Assembly: GCF_011881725.1 (NCBI RefSeq)
Contig: NZ_JAATUR010000008.1
Location: forward strand, 51,021-115,020
DNA length: 64,000 nt
DNA from: Escherichia coli
GTDB taxonomy: Bacteria; Pseudomonadota; Gammaproteobacteria; Enterobacterales; Enterobacteriaceae
Direction of reading: 5' to 3'
Shown here one piece after another: positions 29,967 through 40,151 of this stretch. Under the pieces are notes generated by a model. That model was given only the letters and a program-made list of their open reading frames with translations, was not told the DNA's origin and did not search any database. Within the stretch, counting starts at the first letter, position 1, and each line of letters opens with the position of its first letter. The position numbers were made by a program, and so were the translations under genes.

Positions 29967-32847
29967 TCTTTTCACTCATCAGGGGCATTGTTTGCTGCAA
30001 CGCGCTGACGTTCTCCCACACTTTCCAGCCTTCAGGATGCACATATTCGGCTTTCCCGTTCTGGCTGCCGGAAATCTGCGACAGGATAGCCATGCCTTGC
30101 GGCTCGACCACCGCTTGATGGAAGAAATCGGCCAGTTTTTGCGGCGTCAGCAGTTTAATCTGTGCCACGATTTTATCACGCGAATCGAAGCGCATATTGC
30201 CGCGATCAAAATCTTTACTTAACTTCGATGCTTCTTCACCAAGCGTTTGTGGTGCCTGCAGCATCTGGGTAATCACCGCCTGCTGAATTTGAGCAAACTC
30301 TTCTGGTTTCATCGCCCGCAGTTTTGCTTCCGCTGTCGGGAAAAAGGCCTTGTAACGCTCCCACAGGTACGATGGTTGTTTATCATTGCTTTGCAGCAGG
30401 AAGCCCATGCCCCACTGACGCCCCACGCTCATTGGGAACGCGAACACGGCATACCCCAACTGTTCTTCGGTACGCAACTGATTGTAAAACCACGGCTGTA
30501 CAATTTGCCCTAACAGAGAGCTATAGGCTGAGCTGGTATATTCATCGTAGCCAGTCGGTACAAAAACCGCCGCCAGCGCGGAGTCGGTGCTATTACCGGC
30601 TTTTTCAAAGATGACTGACTGTTTTTTCTCAACCAGTACATCTTTGTTACGACACCACTCTGTGCCATCAGCACCCAGCTGTTTTTGTACATCGCGAGCA
30701 AGCGTTGTTGCCTGGTCTTCGGTCATGTTGCCGATAACCATAAACTCAGGTCGAGCCCCTGATTTTAAGGCGTCACGATAAGCCAGCACCTCTTTCAAAG
30801 TGATAGAAGGCAAAATTTTGCGCCGTTCATCACGCGAGAAGTAAGGCACCTGGGAGAGCATCTGCGCGGGCATAATCGCCTGCTCAAACGCTTTGCCTTT
30901 TTCTGCGGAATCCATCATCTGGTTATACCAGGATTTTGCCTGCTCAAGCTGATCTTCCGTAGCGGTATAGCTAAAGTACCCCTCCAGCAATGCCAGGAAC
31001 AGCTGCGGCAGACGCTGGGTGTAGCCATTGGCATTAACCATAAGGCCGTTATTGGCGTTGGTGGAAAAACTAATGCCGCCAACCGACGCCTGATTGCTTA
31101 ACTGATCAAGCGCCAGCCCTGCGAGATAATCATTGAGCGCAAACATCACCTGATTGCGGGCGCTGTCCATCGCTTTCGGGTTACGCAAAATCAGGCTCAC
31201 ATCGGCTTTTGGCTCGCTGGCAAAATAACGGCTCGGCGCATACACCACACGCAGATTAGATTCATCCACAATCAACTCTGGATGGTCATATTTCTTCTCA
31301 GACTTAATCAGCGAGAAATCGTCAGGAATATAGGGGTTAAGCTCCGGTAAGGAGAGCGCAATATTGGCGGCTTTTTTCTGCCAGTCGGCAAAAGTTTGTT
31401 CGCTGATTTTATCGACCTGATACGGCGCATCGACAAAATAAGCCGTTTTATTGTGTGGCTCTTTCGGGCTGATATACCAGATACGCGCATTCTGCGGCGT
31501 CATCATCGCCAGACGTTCTTTTACCGCTTTAGCGTCGTACTGATCGGCAATATTTACCGCGTCCAGCGTATGCGCAACAGGAACGCGAATCATGGTATCC
31601 GCCAGCCATTCGACATAATCCATATCACGGGTGATCGACGGATAGCGGAAATCGATATCCAGCACATTCGCCAGTTCATCAAAGTATTGTTTATCAATGC
31701 CTTTTTCACGTAACAGATTGAGATAGCTGAAAATTGCCGCCACAACCTGATCGCGATTCGCCAGACCTTTATCGGTTAAAGACGCAGAGATCGCTAATAC
31801 GCCGCTGTTGCCGTTAACGATAGGATCGGAGTTGGCGCTAATGCCCTCAACTAATCCCTGTTTTTGCAGCCAGTCAGAAAGTGTTCCAGGGCTGCGATTG
31901 CCAATCAGATAGGTAATCAGTTCATCGGTTTTGCTACGGAACTTCGCCGAGTTGTTATCGATGCGAAACTCGACGCGCAGCACTTTACGCGGCAGCGCCG
32001 GAACATAATGAATGATAATGCCCTTTTGCGCGTCGGTGACTACCGGCACGGTAATTTCCGGTTTCTGACTTTCTTTGTTCGGCACACGACCGAAGGTGTC
32101 CGCCGCCATCTTCGCCAACTCCGGCAGCGGTTTGTTGCTGTAAATAACCGCCTTCATCAGATTGGCGGAATAGTATTTCTCGTGGAAATTTTTCAGCGCC
32201 TGCTGCACTGGATTCCCAGGCTTGTCGCTTAACGTTTCGAGATTACCACCAGAAAATTTTGAACCTGGGTGTGCCGGGTTAATAGTTTCCGCGCTGACCT
32301 GCGCCATGCGCATCCCGTCACGGGTACGCGCCATGGTTAATTCGGCATTCACCGCATTACGTTCACGTTCGGCGTATTTCTTGTCGAGCAAGGGTTCCGC
32401 GATGGCATCAGCCAGACGGTCTACCGCACCTGGCAAGGCGTCGTTCTCAACTTCCAGATAGAATGCAGTGCGATATGGCGCAGTGCTGGCATTGTGACTG
32501 CCGCCGTGCATTTTAAGATATTCGGCCAGGCTATCAGCTTGAGGGTATTTTTTCGACCCCATGAGACTCATGTGCTCAAGATAATGCGCCAGCCCCTGAT
32601 AAGCCTCGGGATCTTCCAACGACCCAACGGGCACCACCAGCGCCGAAAGCGATTTAACCGCCTGTGGATCAGAAACCAGCAGTACCACCATACCGTTATC
32701 CAGACGTATAGCCTGATACTGGCGGTTATCTTTATCACTTTTACGGATGGTTTCCTGAATCGGCTGCCATCCCGTTTCTGCCTGACTTAAGGGCGCCCAA
32801 AGGGCAACAAACAACAATAATGCTTTGAACCAGGTGCTGCAGGGCAT
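29959..32847 (-). CDS. ptrA: Pitrilysin (protease III) PtrA
   Basis: PtrA, 962 residues, is a periplasmic M16 zinc metalloprotease that degrades peptides under about 7 kDa, such as insulin fragments. A signal peptide (STWFKALLLFVALWAPLSQA) is followed by the inverted zinc motif HYLEH (residues 88-92). Downstream M16 repeats complete the clamshell. It sits between recC and recB on the same strand and overlaps recB by 8 bases, yet has no known role in recombination. Confidence 0.98.
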   Translation of the reverse strand: MPCSTWFKALLLFVALWAPLSQAETGWQPIQETIRKSDKDNRQYQAIRLDNGMVVLLVSDPQAVKSLSALVVPVGSLEDPEAYQGLAHYLEHMSLMGSKKYPQADSLAEYLKMHGGSHNASTAPYRTAFYLEVENDALPGAVDRLADAIAEPLLDKKYAERERNAVNAELTMARTRDGMRMAQVSAETINPAHPGSKFSGGNLETLSDKPGNPVQQALKNFHEKYYSANLMKAVIYSNKPLPELAKMAADTFGRVPNKESQKPEITVPVVTDAQKGIIIHYVPALPRKVLRVEFRIDNNSAKFRSKTDELITYLIGNRSPGTLSDWLQKQGLVEGISANSDPIVNGNSGVLAISASLTDKGLANRDQVVAAIFSYLNLLREKGIDKQYFDELANVLDIDFRYPSITRDMDYVEWLADTMIRVPVAHTLDAVNIADQYDAKAVKERLAMMTPQNARIWYISPKEPHNKTAYFVDAPYQVDKISEQTFADWQKKAANIALSLPELNPYIPDDFSLIKSEKKYDHPELIVDESNLRVVYAPSRYFASEPKADVSLILRNPKAMDSARNQVMFALNDYLAGLALDQLSNQASVGGISFSTNANNGLMVNANGYTQRLPQLFLALLEGYFSYTATEDQLEQAKSWYNQMMDSAEKGKAFEQAIMPAQMLSQVPYFSRDERRKILPSITLKEVLAYRDALKSGARPEFMVIGNMTEDQATTLARDVQKQLGADGTEWCRNKDVLVEKKQSVIFEKAGNSTDSALAAVFVPTGYDEYTSSAYSSLLGQIVQPWFYNQLRTEEQLGYAVFAFPMSVGRQWGMGFLLQSNDKQPSYLWERYKAFFPTAEAKLRAMKPEEFAQIQQAVITQMLQAPQTLGEEASKLSKDFDRGNMRFDSRDKIVAQIKLLTPQKLADFFHQAVVEPQGMAILSQISGSQNGKAEYVHPEGWKVWENVSALQQTMPLMSEKNE

Positions 32848-33022
32848 TCACGGACCTCATTATCAAATTTATATTCGAGCCAGATTCAATGCGTTAACGC
32901 GAATCATCCGCCAGAATTTAATCTTGTGCTGAACGAGTCAGCCTATGTCTAAATAACCATCAGTCCGTGACTGGTGCGCATCATAAAGCAAGCAAATGAG
33001 TTGCGCAATTTTTATACAACAC

Positions 33023-36000
33023 TCATGACTGATTAAAGCGAAACAGCGGTAACAGGAAACGTTGCGACTGTTCAACGATGGCTTCCATTGTCTCTGGCGT
33101 TAATTGCCGCCAGAGCCGTTGATACCAGATATCATCACCTTCTCCACGCACCATCATATTGCCTTCATAAACCTGAAGGAATTTCGTACGGGCTTTCTGC
33201 AACGTGGATTCGTCGTCCAGCATGGCATCGTTTTCTGCGTCATAACAGATTTTTAGCCATGCGCCTCCGCTTTCAGGTAATACCAACAACGGCGAAGACA
33301 TTCCTTCACGATACCCCTCAATCAGTTGTGAGAGGTAATGTATCGCCTGCTCTGCTTCAAGTGGCGGAAAGCGCCACTCGCCATCTTTACGCAGAAAAAG
33401 ACGACTCTCACCGTTACCACCGCTGGCACAGTAGACAAGGTGTTCCAGCCAAAGTTGCATCCCCTGCGCCACACTTAATAAAGATGGGCGCCAGCGCAAC
33501 AGGCCATCCGACTGGACCTGCGGCAACCAACCCGTTATCTGCACGCCATTGCAGGCGAGATCGATTTCCATGCTCTGGCCCGGCTGACGACAGGCAATAA
33601 CTCTGTCGGCAAGTTGCTGCATCTCCCGGCACTGCGTTTCCCAGAAAATTTCACCAAAGGCACCATACGGCAAATCACCTGCTGCCCGGAATCGACGGAA
33701 CAAGCGTTCGGCATCATCCTGATCAACCAGTGCATTTAATAGCTGCTGATTGATTTGATAACGACTAAGTCCTTTAAGAATAAAAGGTTCGGTATCGGGG
33801 ATTTCGCTGTCTTCGGTACGGAAATTCACCTGCAAACGCATCTGGAAAAACGCCCGCACCGGATGCGCCCAGAATCGTTGTAGCGTCTCCAGCGGCACGG
33901 TTTCTGGCAAGGTAAACGGCAGCGGCTGAACAAATTCAGTATGCGCCTTACCTGCCTGACTGGCCGCAGGTAGCCATTCGCGCGCATAGCTTTGTAAGTT
34001 ACCGGGCTGGTAGTTTTGCGGATCAAACGGCATCCGGGTATGGAAGCAAGTAAGATGCGCTTTTACCCTTGCCTCGCTTTCGTCACAGTTAAGCGTTTCA
34101 TCGCCCGGTAGATAATGACTTTGCCCGATGTAGTCGATCAGTTCCTGCACCAGCACCGACGGGAAACGTTCACTGTTATCCTGAATGGAACGCCCGATAT
34201 AGCTGATATAGAGTTTTTGCTGCGCGGAAATTAACGCCTCCAGGAACAGATAGCGGTCGTCATCGCGACGGCTACGGTCGCCGCGCTTCGGTTTCTGGCT
34301 CATCAGGTCAAAACCCAATGGCGCAAGCTGGCGCGGATAAACACCATCGTTCATTCCCAACAGACAAACCACTTTGAATGGGATAGAACGCATCGGCATC
34401 AGAGTACAAATGTTGACCGGCCCTGCGAGAAAACGCTGGCTGATACGTTCTTGATCCAGGCGTTGTGCCAGTTCATCACGTAACAGCGATAGCGGCACTG
34501 CGTCGCCATACTGCGCCCCCAGACCTTCAGCAATAATCGCCTGCCATTGTTGCTCAATCAGCGTCATCGCTGCTTCGGTTTCCGCATCCGGCAGGAAGAA
34601 GGCATTGAGCATATCACGGCAAACCGGCAGCCACTCCTCAAGTGGACGCTCCTGCGCCAGCCCTCGACGCCAGATGTTTAGCTGCATTAGCAGTGACGCC
34701 AGGTGTCCTACCAGCTCCGCAATCAAGCCGCTCGATTCATCGTAAGGAAGGACCGATTGCCATTCCCCCTGGGCGCTCTCCATCGCGTAGCCTAGTAACA
34801 TGCGCGTCAGGCCAAATCGCCAGGTGTGTTGTCCGGTAGCGGGGAGTTCCAGCTCGCGAACATTATCATCATCTATGCCCCAACGAATGCCGGACTCATT
34901 AACCCACTGACGCAAGTAACGCAGCCCTTCTTCGGTGATATCAAACCGCGCTGCCAGCACTGGCACATCCAGCAGTGCCAGCACGTCCTCCGACACAAAA
35001 CGGCTGTCCGGCAACGATAATAGGCTGATAAACGCTTCCAGTACAGGATGCGACTGCCGCGCCCGACGGTCAGAAATAGCGTAAGGCAAATAACGATCTG
35101 CCGGTGCGCTGCCAAACACCGCCTGAATAAACGGACTGTAGCTATCGATGTCGGCCACCATCACAATGATGTCGCGCGGAGTGAGTGTTGGATCTTCCTC
35201 CAACATCGCCAGCAGGCGATCGTGTAAAACTTCAACTTCACGTTGTGGGCTGTGGCAAACATGGAAGGTAACGCTGCTATCCTGCAGGTCAAGCAGGCGT
35301 TTGTTATCACTACGGGAAAACTCTTCGAGGTTTACGCCCGCAATGGCGCGGTTTTCTAGCTCCAGAATGTCGGACTGAATGTTATGCAGCAGGTTGTCTG
35401 GCGTGACATCAACAAAGGCGTCCAGCTCCTGACTGTTCTCCAGATCGGAAAGGAGATAGATGTAGTCGCGCCCCAGCTTACCCCAGGAGGCCAGCAGCGG
35501 GTTGCCTACATCCTGTTCGCCGTCGCTGTTAAATAACTGCCCGGCATTTTCACTATCGCGAAATAGCGGCAATTCGCGATCTTCAAAACTGTGTCGGCGC
35601 TGGCGAGTCAGTAGTTTTGCCAGATAAGCAGGATCTTTAATGTCGCCCCAATAATAACGGCAGGGGTTGGTAAACAGGAGATGGATTTCAATATGTTTAC
35701 CCAGTGCCTGTAGCGCCTGTAGATAAACTGGCGGTAACGCGGAAATACCGCATATAAAGACGCGCGAAGGTAAGCCGGGTGGGCAGGTCGTCGCAGACTC
35801 CAGTGTTTCGATAAAGCGTTGATAGAGATTGGCACGGTGCCAGCGCGGTTGCCCGAGTTCATGGGTATATTCCACCAGCGCCTTCCACAACGGCGCTTGC
35901 CAGGCCTGCGCTTCTCCAGGACCTTCTACCAGATGCCCCGCTTCCCACTGTGCCAGCCAGTCCGGGCGATAGACCAGGTATTGGTCAAACAGGTCCGCCG

Positions 36001-36391
36001 CTTTTGAGGAGAGCTGAAACAGTTTTCGCTTGTCGCTATCGTCAGTCAGGTAATGACGTAATAGTGTAAAATCTTCGCGCTCAAGTAGTTGCGGTAACAG
36101 AGTCATCAGTTTCCAGCTCATACTCCGCTTGTTAAAGGCGCTCTCTTTGGGTATTTCCGGTAACACACGGACGAACATATCCCAGATAAAACTTGCAGGC
36201 AGCGGAAAATCAATGTTTGCCGCAATGCCGAACTTCTGCGACAGGGTCATTTGCAGCCACTGCGCCATACCGGTACTTTGCACCAGAATCATTTCTGGCT
36301 CGAAAGGATCGTCCAGCCGTTCGCGTTCGACAATAAACTCCATCAACGCTTCCAGTACGTCCAGACGATTGGAATGGTAGACCCTTAACAT
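33023..36391 (-). CDS. recC: RecBCD subunit RecC (Chi recognition)
   Basis: RecC, 1122 residues, is the RecBCD subunit that splits the strands and recognises Chi. Its N-terminal two thirds is an inactivated superfamily-1 helicase fold (no intact Walker A) and the C-terminus resembles a dead nuclease domain. It begins MLRVYHSNRLDVLEALMEFI as in E. coli. It follows ppdC by 12 bp, so it may be reached by transcription from the ppdA-ppdB-ygdB-ppdC cluster; 175 bp separate it from ptrA. Confidence 0.98.
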   Translation of the reverse strand: MLRVYHSNRLDVLEALMEFIVERERLDDPFEPEMILVQSTGMAQWLQMTLSQKFGIAANIDFPLPASFIWDMFVRVLPEIPKESAFNKRSMSWKLMTLLPQLLEREDFTLLRHYLTDDSDKRKLFQLSSKAADLFDQYLVYRPDWLAQWEAGHLVEGPGEAQAWQAPLWKALVEYTHELGQPRWHRANLYQRFIETLESATTCPPGLPSRVFICGISALPPVYLQALQALGKHIEIHLLFTNPCRYYWGDIKDPAYLAKLLTRQRRHSFEDRELPLFRDSENAGQLFNSDGEQDVGNPLLASWGKLGRDYIYLLSDLENSQELDAFVDVTPDNLLHNIQSDILELENRAIAGVNLEEFSRSDNKRLLDLQDSSVTFHVCHSPQREVEVLHDRLLAMLEEDPTLTPRDIIVMVADIDSYSPFIQAVFGSAPADRYLPYAISDRRARQSHPVLEAFISLLSLPDSRFVSEDVLALLDVPVLAARFDITEEGLRYLRQWVNESGIRWGIDDDNVRELELPATGQHTWRFGLTRMLLGYAMESAQGEWQSVLPYDESSGLIAELVGHLASLLMQLNIWRRGLAQERPLEEWLPVCRDMLNAFFLPDAETEAAMTLIEQQWQAIIAEGLGAQYGDAVPLSLLRDELAQRLDQERISQRFLAGPVNICTLMPMRSIPFKVVCLLGMNDGVYPRQLAPLGFDLMSQKPKRGDRSRRDDDRYLFLEALISAQQKLYISYIGRSIQDNSERFPSVLVQELIDYIGQSHYLPGDETLNCDESEARVKAHLTCFHTRMPFDPQNYQPGNLQSYAREWLPAASQAGKAHTEFVQPLPFTLPETVPLETLQRFWAHPVRAFFQMRLQVNFRTEDSEIPDTEPFILKGLSRYQINQQLLNALVDQDDAERLFRRFRAAGDLPYGAFGEIFWETQCREMQQLADRVIACRQPGQSMEIDLACNGVQITGWLPQVQSDGLLRWRPSLLSVAQGMQLWLEHLVYCASGGNGESRLFLRKDGEWRFPPLEAEQAIHYLSQLIEGYREGMSSPLLVLPESGGAWLKICYDAENDAMLDDESTLQKARTKFLQVYEGNMMVRGEGDDIWYQRLWRQLTPETMEAIVEQSQRFLLPLFRFNQS

Positions 36392-36403
36392 AGCGGCTCC
36401 TGA

Positions 36404-36727
36404 CTACTGACGATTCGGGCAATGCAGGCGGATCATCTCGCCTTCTCTGCCCCCGGGTGAAAATAGCGTAACGCTGATGCTGACACATCCCGCCTGCGAT
36501 GTCTGCATTCGGTTGACCTGCCAGTTTGCAGGTGGCGAAATCGCGCGCAGTTGTGTTTGCTGCCAGGCGTGCCGCCATAGCTGTTGGTACTGGTTTCGGC
36601 TGGCCAGACTCTTGCTTAATGTTCGCTGGTAACCCGATAACGCAGTGACAATCATCACCATCAGTACCATCGCCAACATCACCTCCGGCAGGCTAAAACC
36701 TTGCTGATTCTTCAGGGAAGCTGACAT
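36404..36727 (-). CDS. ppdC: Prepilin-type protein PpdC
   Basis: A 107-residue pseudopilin-like protein with a type IV prepilin leader: peptidase-type site G10-F11 in [17 protein letters not shown] and E15 at mature position 5. The start ATG 36727 has GAGGAGG upstream and lies within the end of ygdB (16-base overlap). It belongs to a ppdA-ppdB-ygdB-ppdC set that looks like minor pilins. A role in pili or secretion is inferred from the leader only. Confidence 0.94.
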   Translation of the reverse strand: MSASLKNQQGFSLPEVMLAMVLMVMIVTALSGYQRTLSKSLASRNQYQQLWRHAWQQTQLRAISPPANWQVNRMQTSQAGCVSISVTLFSPGGREGEMIRLHCPNRQ

Positions 36728-37119
36728 AACGCCTCCTCTTTCAGCGGACAAAAATCACTCCAGCCATGCGGTGAAAATACGATATTTCCATCGATGGCTT
36801 CACCCATTCGCCATAATGAAACGCCTTCATAACTGGCTATTAGCAAGGCTTTATTATTCGCCAGTAAACGCTGGCAAACTCGGGCACCAGTTACGGCGTA
36901 TTGCGAACACTGAATTGCTTGTTGTACCTGCCAAGTATGCATTTTCCCCCACTCAAGCGCCGACTGCACAATGGCCTGACGGCGCAATGACTGGCTTTCC
37001 ATAGTCACGCGAGAGGCAAAATGACGATCCTGCTGGCTCATTCCTTGTAAAAGCAAGCTGCCCAAAACTAGCAGCATCAGGACCAGTGCCAGCGATGAAA
37101 CACCCTTTTCGCGGTTCAC
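36712..37119 (-). CDS. ygdB: Pseudopilin-cluster protein YgdB (DUF2509)
   Basis: A 135-residue protein with one N-terminal hydrophobic segment ([18 protein letters not shown]) after a short charged start, resembling the PilX-like minor pilin position in type IV pilus gene sets, but without a classical GF..E prepilin site. It overlaps ppdB by 4 bases and ppdC by 16. It diverges from the remembered K-12 sequence more than most neighbours. Confidence 0.92.
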   Translation of the reverse strand: MNREKGVSSLALVLMLLVLGSLLLQGMSQQDRHFASRVTMESQSLRRQAIVQSALEWGKMHTWQVQQAIQCSQYAVTGARVCQRLLANNKALLIASYEGVSLWRMGEAIDGNIVFSPHGWSDFCPLKEEALCQLP

Positions 37120-37679
37120 AGGTTAAATCCTGTTACGCTATAGCTGGCATCCACCACGGTTTGCGGATCAGCCTTGCTGACAGCGCGCATATTAACCGTC
37201 AATATCGGTGAGAAACCGTTGACCTCCTGACGTATGACCTGAAAAGTGTCGACGACAATGGCATCCGGATTGGTGACTTTATCCCAGCCTTTTCCTTCAC
37301 AAGATGTCGCTCCACGTAATGTTTCCAGTACATGATCTTTCAGACGAAATCCAATCTGATCGGACTCTTTGACCGGTTCGCGATCCCAGATGCCGTTACT
37401 GTTTGCATCCCACTGCGCAATGATGCAGTCACCCTGCTCAAAAATTTTCAACCCTTCACCAGAGCAGGTCCCATGACAATAACCCGCTCTCTGGAGATGC
37501 TTCGCGACTGTGAATACCCGCAGCCAGATTTCATCTTCCAGCGCCAGCTTGCGAGTAATAATCAAACTTTCACGCTGTAATGCGGGCAGAAATCGCGCAG
37601 CTCCCAGTAATAACACACTACTTATAGCCATAGCGATCAGCACTTCCAGCAGGGAAAAACCTTGCTCTTTTACAGGCAT
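37116..37679 (-). CDS. ppdB: Prepilin-type protein PpdB
   Basis: A 187-residue type IV prepilin-like protein: G7-F8 processing site in [17 protein letters not shown] with E12 at mature position 5. A calcium-site-like segment ([13 protein letters not shown]) is visible in the globular domain. ATG 37679 has AGAAGG upstream and lies 10 bases inside the ppdA end; a longer open frame upstream is not used. Confidence 0.94.
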   Translation of the reverse strand: MPVKEQGFSLLEVLIAMAISSVLLLGAARFLPALQRESLIITRKLALEDEIWLRVFTVAKHLQRAGYCHGTCSGEGLKIFEQGDCIIAQWDANSNGIWDREPVKESDQIGFRLKDHVLETLRGATSCEGKGWDKVTNPDAIVVDTFQVIRQEVNGFSPILTVNMRAVSKADPQTVVDASYSVTGFNL

Positions 37680-38140
37680 CCTTCTGTTTCTCCTTGCTGA
37701 CAAAGCCGGAGCCTTCCCCACGGTGAAACCACCAGCCACCACTCGCCCGTTGAATTTTTGAAACGTATATGTCCTGCCCAAGCGGTATTGCGCAGGCCAA
37801 AGAAAGTTAACGAAGGTGTCAGGCCGCTCATTTCGACTTCGGGCCAGCGAGGCACAAAGACCAGCGGTGAACTGCCATGACAGGTATTTGCCCCAGCAGC
37901 GGTACTCACAAGACACCATGACGTTCCCTCCCTGATGACACCAATACTGTGATCGCGGTTATGCCAGTTGGCATCCTCACGTAAATAGAGCAAATAGTCC
38001 CGCGCCTGGCTGGCGGTTTGCCATAGCCGTTGCGACTGCTGCCAGTACTGCCAGCCATAGAGTCCACTTGCACTTAGCATGACCAATATCAGCATCGCAA
38101 CCAGCGTTTCAATCAGCGTATAACCACGTTGTGTTTTCAT
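37670..38140 (-). CDS. ppdA: Prepilin-type protein PpdA
   Basis: A 156-residue type IV prepilin-like protein with G6-Y7 processing site and E11 ([15 protein letters not shown]), the GspH/FimT-like member of the set. It is first in the tightly overlapping ppdA-ppdB-ygdB-ppdC-recC gene string on the minus strand, downstream of the thyA terminator. Confidence 0.94.
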   Translation of the reverse strand: MKTQRGYTLIETLVAMLILVMLSASGLYGWQYWQQSQRLWQTASQARDYLLYLREDANWHNRDHSIGVIREGTSWCLVSTAAGANTCHGSSPLVFVPRWPEVEMSGLTPSLTFFGLRNTAWAGHIRFKNSTGEWWLVVSPWGRLRLCQQGETEGCL

Positions 38141-38275
38141 GCCGGGAGTATGCGGCGCGGAAAAAAAAAGACGAGTGCCAGTTTCTATTTCTTCGGCGCG
38201 TCTTCCGGACTATTTACGCTGTTGCATGGCGTTGCAACATTTCGGGAAGGCATCTCGAAGAATTAAACAGAGGAT

Positions 38276-38303
38276 AAAAAAAACCGACGCACACTGGCGT
38301 CGG
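38276..38303 (-). terminator. Terminator of thyA
   Basis: Read on the minus strand, CCGACGC / GCGTCGG form a 7-bp stem with a 6-base loop followed by eight T's, just beyond the thyA stop. Confidence 0.92.
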
Positions 38304-38324
38304 CTCTGGCAGGATGTTTCGTAA

Positions 38325-39119
38325 TTAGATTGCCACCGGTGCCTTAATGCCCGGATGCGGATCGTAGCCTTCAATCTCAAAGTCTTCGAAACGGTAGTCG
38401 AAGATGGATTCAGGTTTACGTTTGATAATCAACTTCGGCAACGGACGCGGTTCACGACTTAATTGCAGATGAGTTTGATCCATATGGTTGCTGTACAGGT
38501 GCGTGTCGCCACCAGTCCAGACAAAATCACCCACTTCCAGATCGCACTGCTGTGCCATCATATGCACCAGTAATGCGTAGCTGGCAATGTTAAACGGCAG
38601 GCCGAGGAAGACGTCACAGGAACGCTGATAAAGCTGACAAGAGAGTTTGCCGTCTGCGACATAAAACTGGAAGAACGCATGGCACGGCGCCAGCGCCATT
38701 TTATCCAGTTCGCCCACGTTCCATGCTGAAACAATAATGCGGCGGGAATCCGGGTCGTTTTTCAGCTGGTTCAGTACCGTCGTGATCTGGTCAATATGAC
38801 GACCATCCGGCGTTGGCCAGGCGCGCCACTGTTTGCCATATACCGGGCCGAGATCGCCGTTTTCATCAGCCCACTCGTCCCAGATGGTGACATTGTTTTC
38901 ATGCAGATAGGCAATGTTAGTGTTGCCCTGCAGGAACCACAGCAGTTCGTGGATGATGGAACGCAGGTGGCAACGTTTGGTTGTCACCAGCGGGAATCCC
39001 TCCTGCAGGTTAAAACGCATCTGATGACCAAAAATGGAAAGCGTTCCGGTTCCGGTACGGTCGTTTTTCTGTGTGCCTTCGTCGAGCACTTTTTGCATCA
39101 GTTCTAAATACTGTTTCAT
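38325..39119 (-). CDS. thyA: Thymidylate synthase ThyA
   Basis: ThyA, 264 residues, methylates dUMP to dTMP using methylenetetrahydrofolate. The active-site cysteine lies in [12 protein letters not shown] (C146 of the E. coli enzyme), the [17 protein letters not shown] signature follows, and N-terminal [14 protein letters not shown] is intact. It follows lgt by 6 bp and is cotranscribed with it. Its terminator is at 38276-38303. Confidence 0.99.
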   Translation of the reverse strand: MKQYLELMQKVLDEGTQKNDRTGTGTLSIFGHQMRFNLQEGFPLVTTKRCHLRSIIHELLWFLQGNTNIAYLHENNVTIWDEWADENGDLGPVYGKQWRAWPTPDGRHIDQITTVLNQLKNDPDSRRIIVSAWNVGELDKMALAPCHAFFQFYVADGKLSCQLYQRSCDVFLGLPFNIASYALLVHMMAQQCDLEVGDFVWTGGDTHLYSNHMDQTHLQLSREPRPLPKLIIKRKPESIFDYRFEDFEIEGYDPHPGIKAPVAI

Positions 39120-39125
39120 GGTTCC

Positions 39126-40001
39126 TCAGGAAACGTGTTGCTGTGGGCTGCGACGATATGCCCAGACCATCATAATCACACCCGCGACGATCATCGGGAT
39201 GGAAAGAATTTGCCCCATGCTGATGTACTGCACCCAGGCACCGGTAAACTGCGCATCGGGCTGGCGGAAAAACTCAACAATGATGCGAAACGCGCCGTAG
39301 CCAATCAGGAACAAGCCCGAGACAGCTCCCATTGGGCGCGGTTTACGAATATACAGGTTGAGGATAATAAACAGTACAACACCTTCCAGCAGCAGCTCGT
39401 AAAGCTGCGACGGGTGGCGCGGCAGTACGCCGTAAGTGTTGAAAATGGATTGCCACTGCGGATTGTTTTGCAGCAGCAGAATATCTTCGGTACGAGAGCC
39501 CGGGAACAGCATGGCAAATCGGAAGTTCGGGTCGACGCGGCCCCACAGTTCACCGTTAATAAAGTTGCCGAGACGCCCGGCGCCAAGACCAAATGGAATG
39601 AGCGGAGCTATAAAATCAGAGACCTGGAAGAAGGAACGTTTGGTGCGGCGGGCGAAGATAATCATCACCACAATCACGCCAATCAGGCCGCCGTGGAAGG
39701 ACATACCGCCGTCCCAGACGCGGAACAGATACAGCGGATCGGCCATAAACTGCGGGAAATTGTAGAACAGAACATACCCAATACGTCCGCCAAGGAAAAC
39801 GCCGAGAAAGCCCGCATAGAGTAAGCTTTCAACTTCATTTTTGGTCCAGCCGCTTCCCGGACGGTTCGCCCGACGTGTTGCCAGCCACATCGCAAAAATG
39901 AAACCCACCAGATACATCAGACCGTACCAGTGAAGCGCAACGGGTCCGATTGAGAAAATGACCGGATCGAATTCCGGAAAATGCAGATAGCTACTGGTCA
40001 T
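39126..40001 (-). CDS. lgt: Prolipoprotein diacylglyceryl transferase Lgt
   Basis: Lgt, 291 residues and about seven membrane spans, attaches diacylglycerol from phosphatidylglycerol to the lipobox cysteine of prolipoproteins in the inner membrane. The Lgt signature [14 protein letters not shown] and the HGGLIG histidine segment are present. Its substrates include several proteins of this window (MltA, YgdI, YgdR). It is 150 bp behind ptsP and 6 bp before thyA. Confidence 0.98.
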   Translation of the reverse strand: MTSSYLHFPEFDPVIFSIGPVALHWYGLMYLVGFIFAMWLATRRANRPGSGWTKNEVESLLYAGFLGVFLGGRIGYVLFYNFPQFMADPLYLFRVWDGGMSFHGGLIGVIVVMIIFARRTKRSFFQVSDFIAPLIPFGLGAGRLGNFINGELWGRVDPNFRFAMLFPGSRTEDILLLQNNPQWQSIFNTYGVLPRHPSQLYELLLEGVVLFIILNLYIRKPRPMGAVSGLFLIGYGAFRIIVEFFRQPDAQFTGAWVQYISMGQILSIPMIVAGVIMMVWAYRRSPQQHVS

Positions 40002-40151
40002 CTGTCACCACAAGTTCTTGTTATTTCGCTGAAAGAGAACAGCGATTGAAATGCGCGCCACAGGTTCCAGGCGCTCCAAAGGTGCGAATGATAGCACAAG
40101 GGGACCAGGCTGGTTGCTGGATACCGTTAAAAGATATGTATACGAGCCGCG

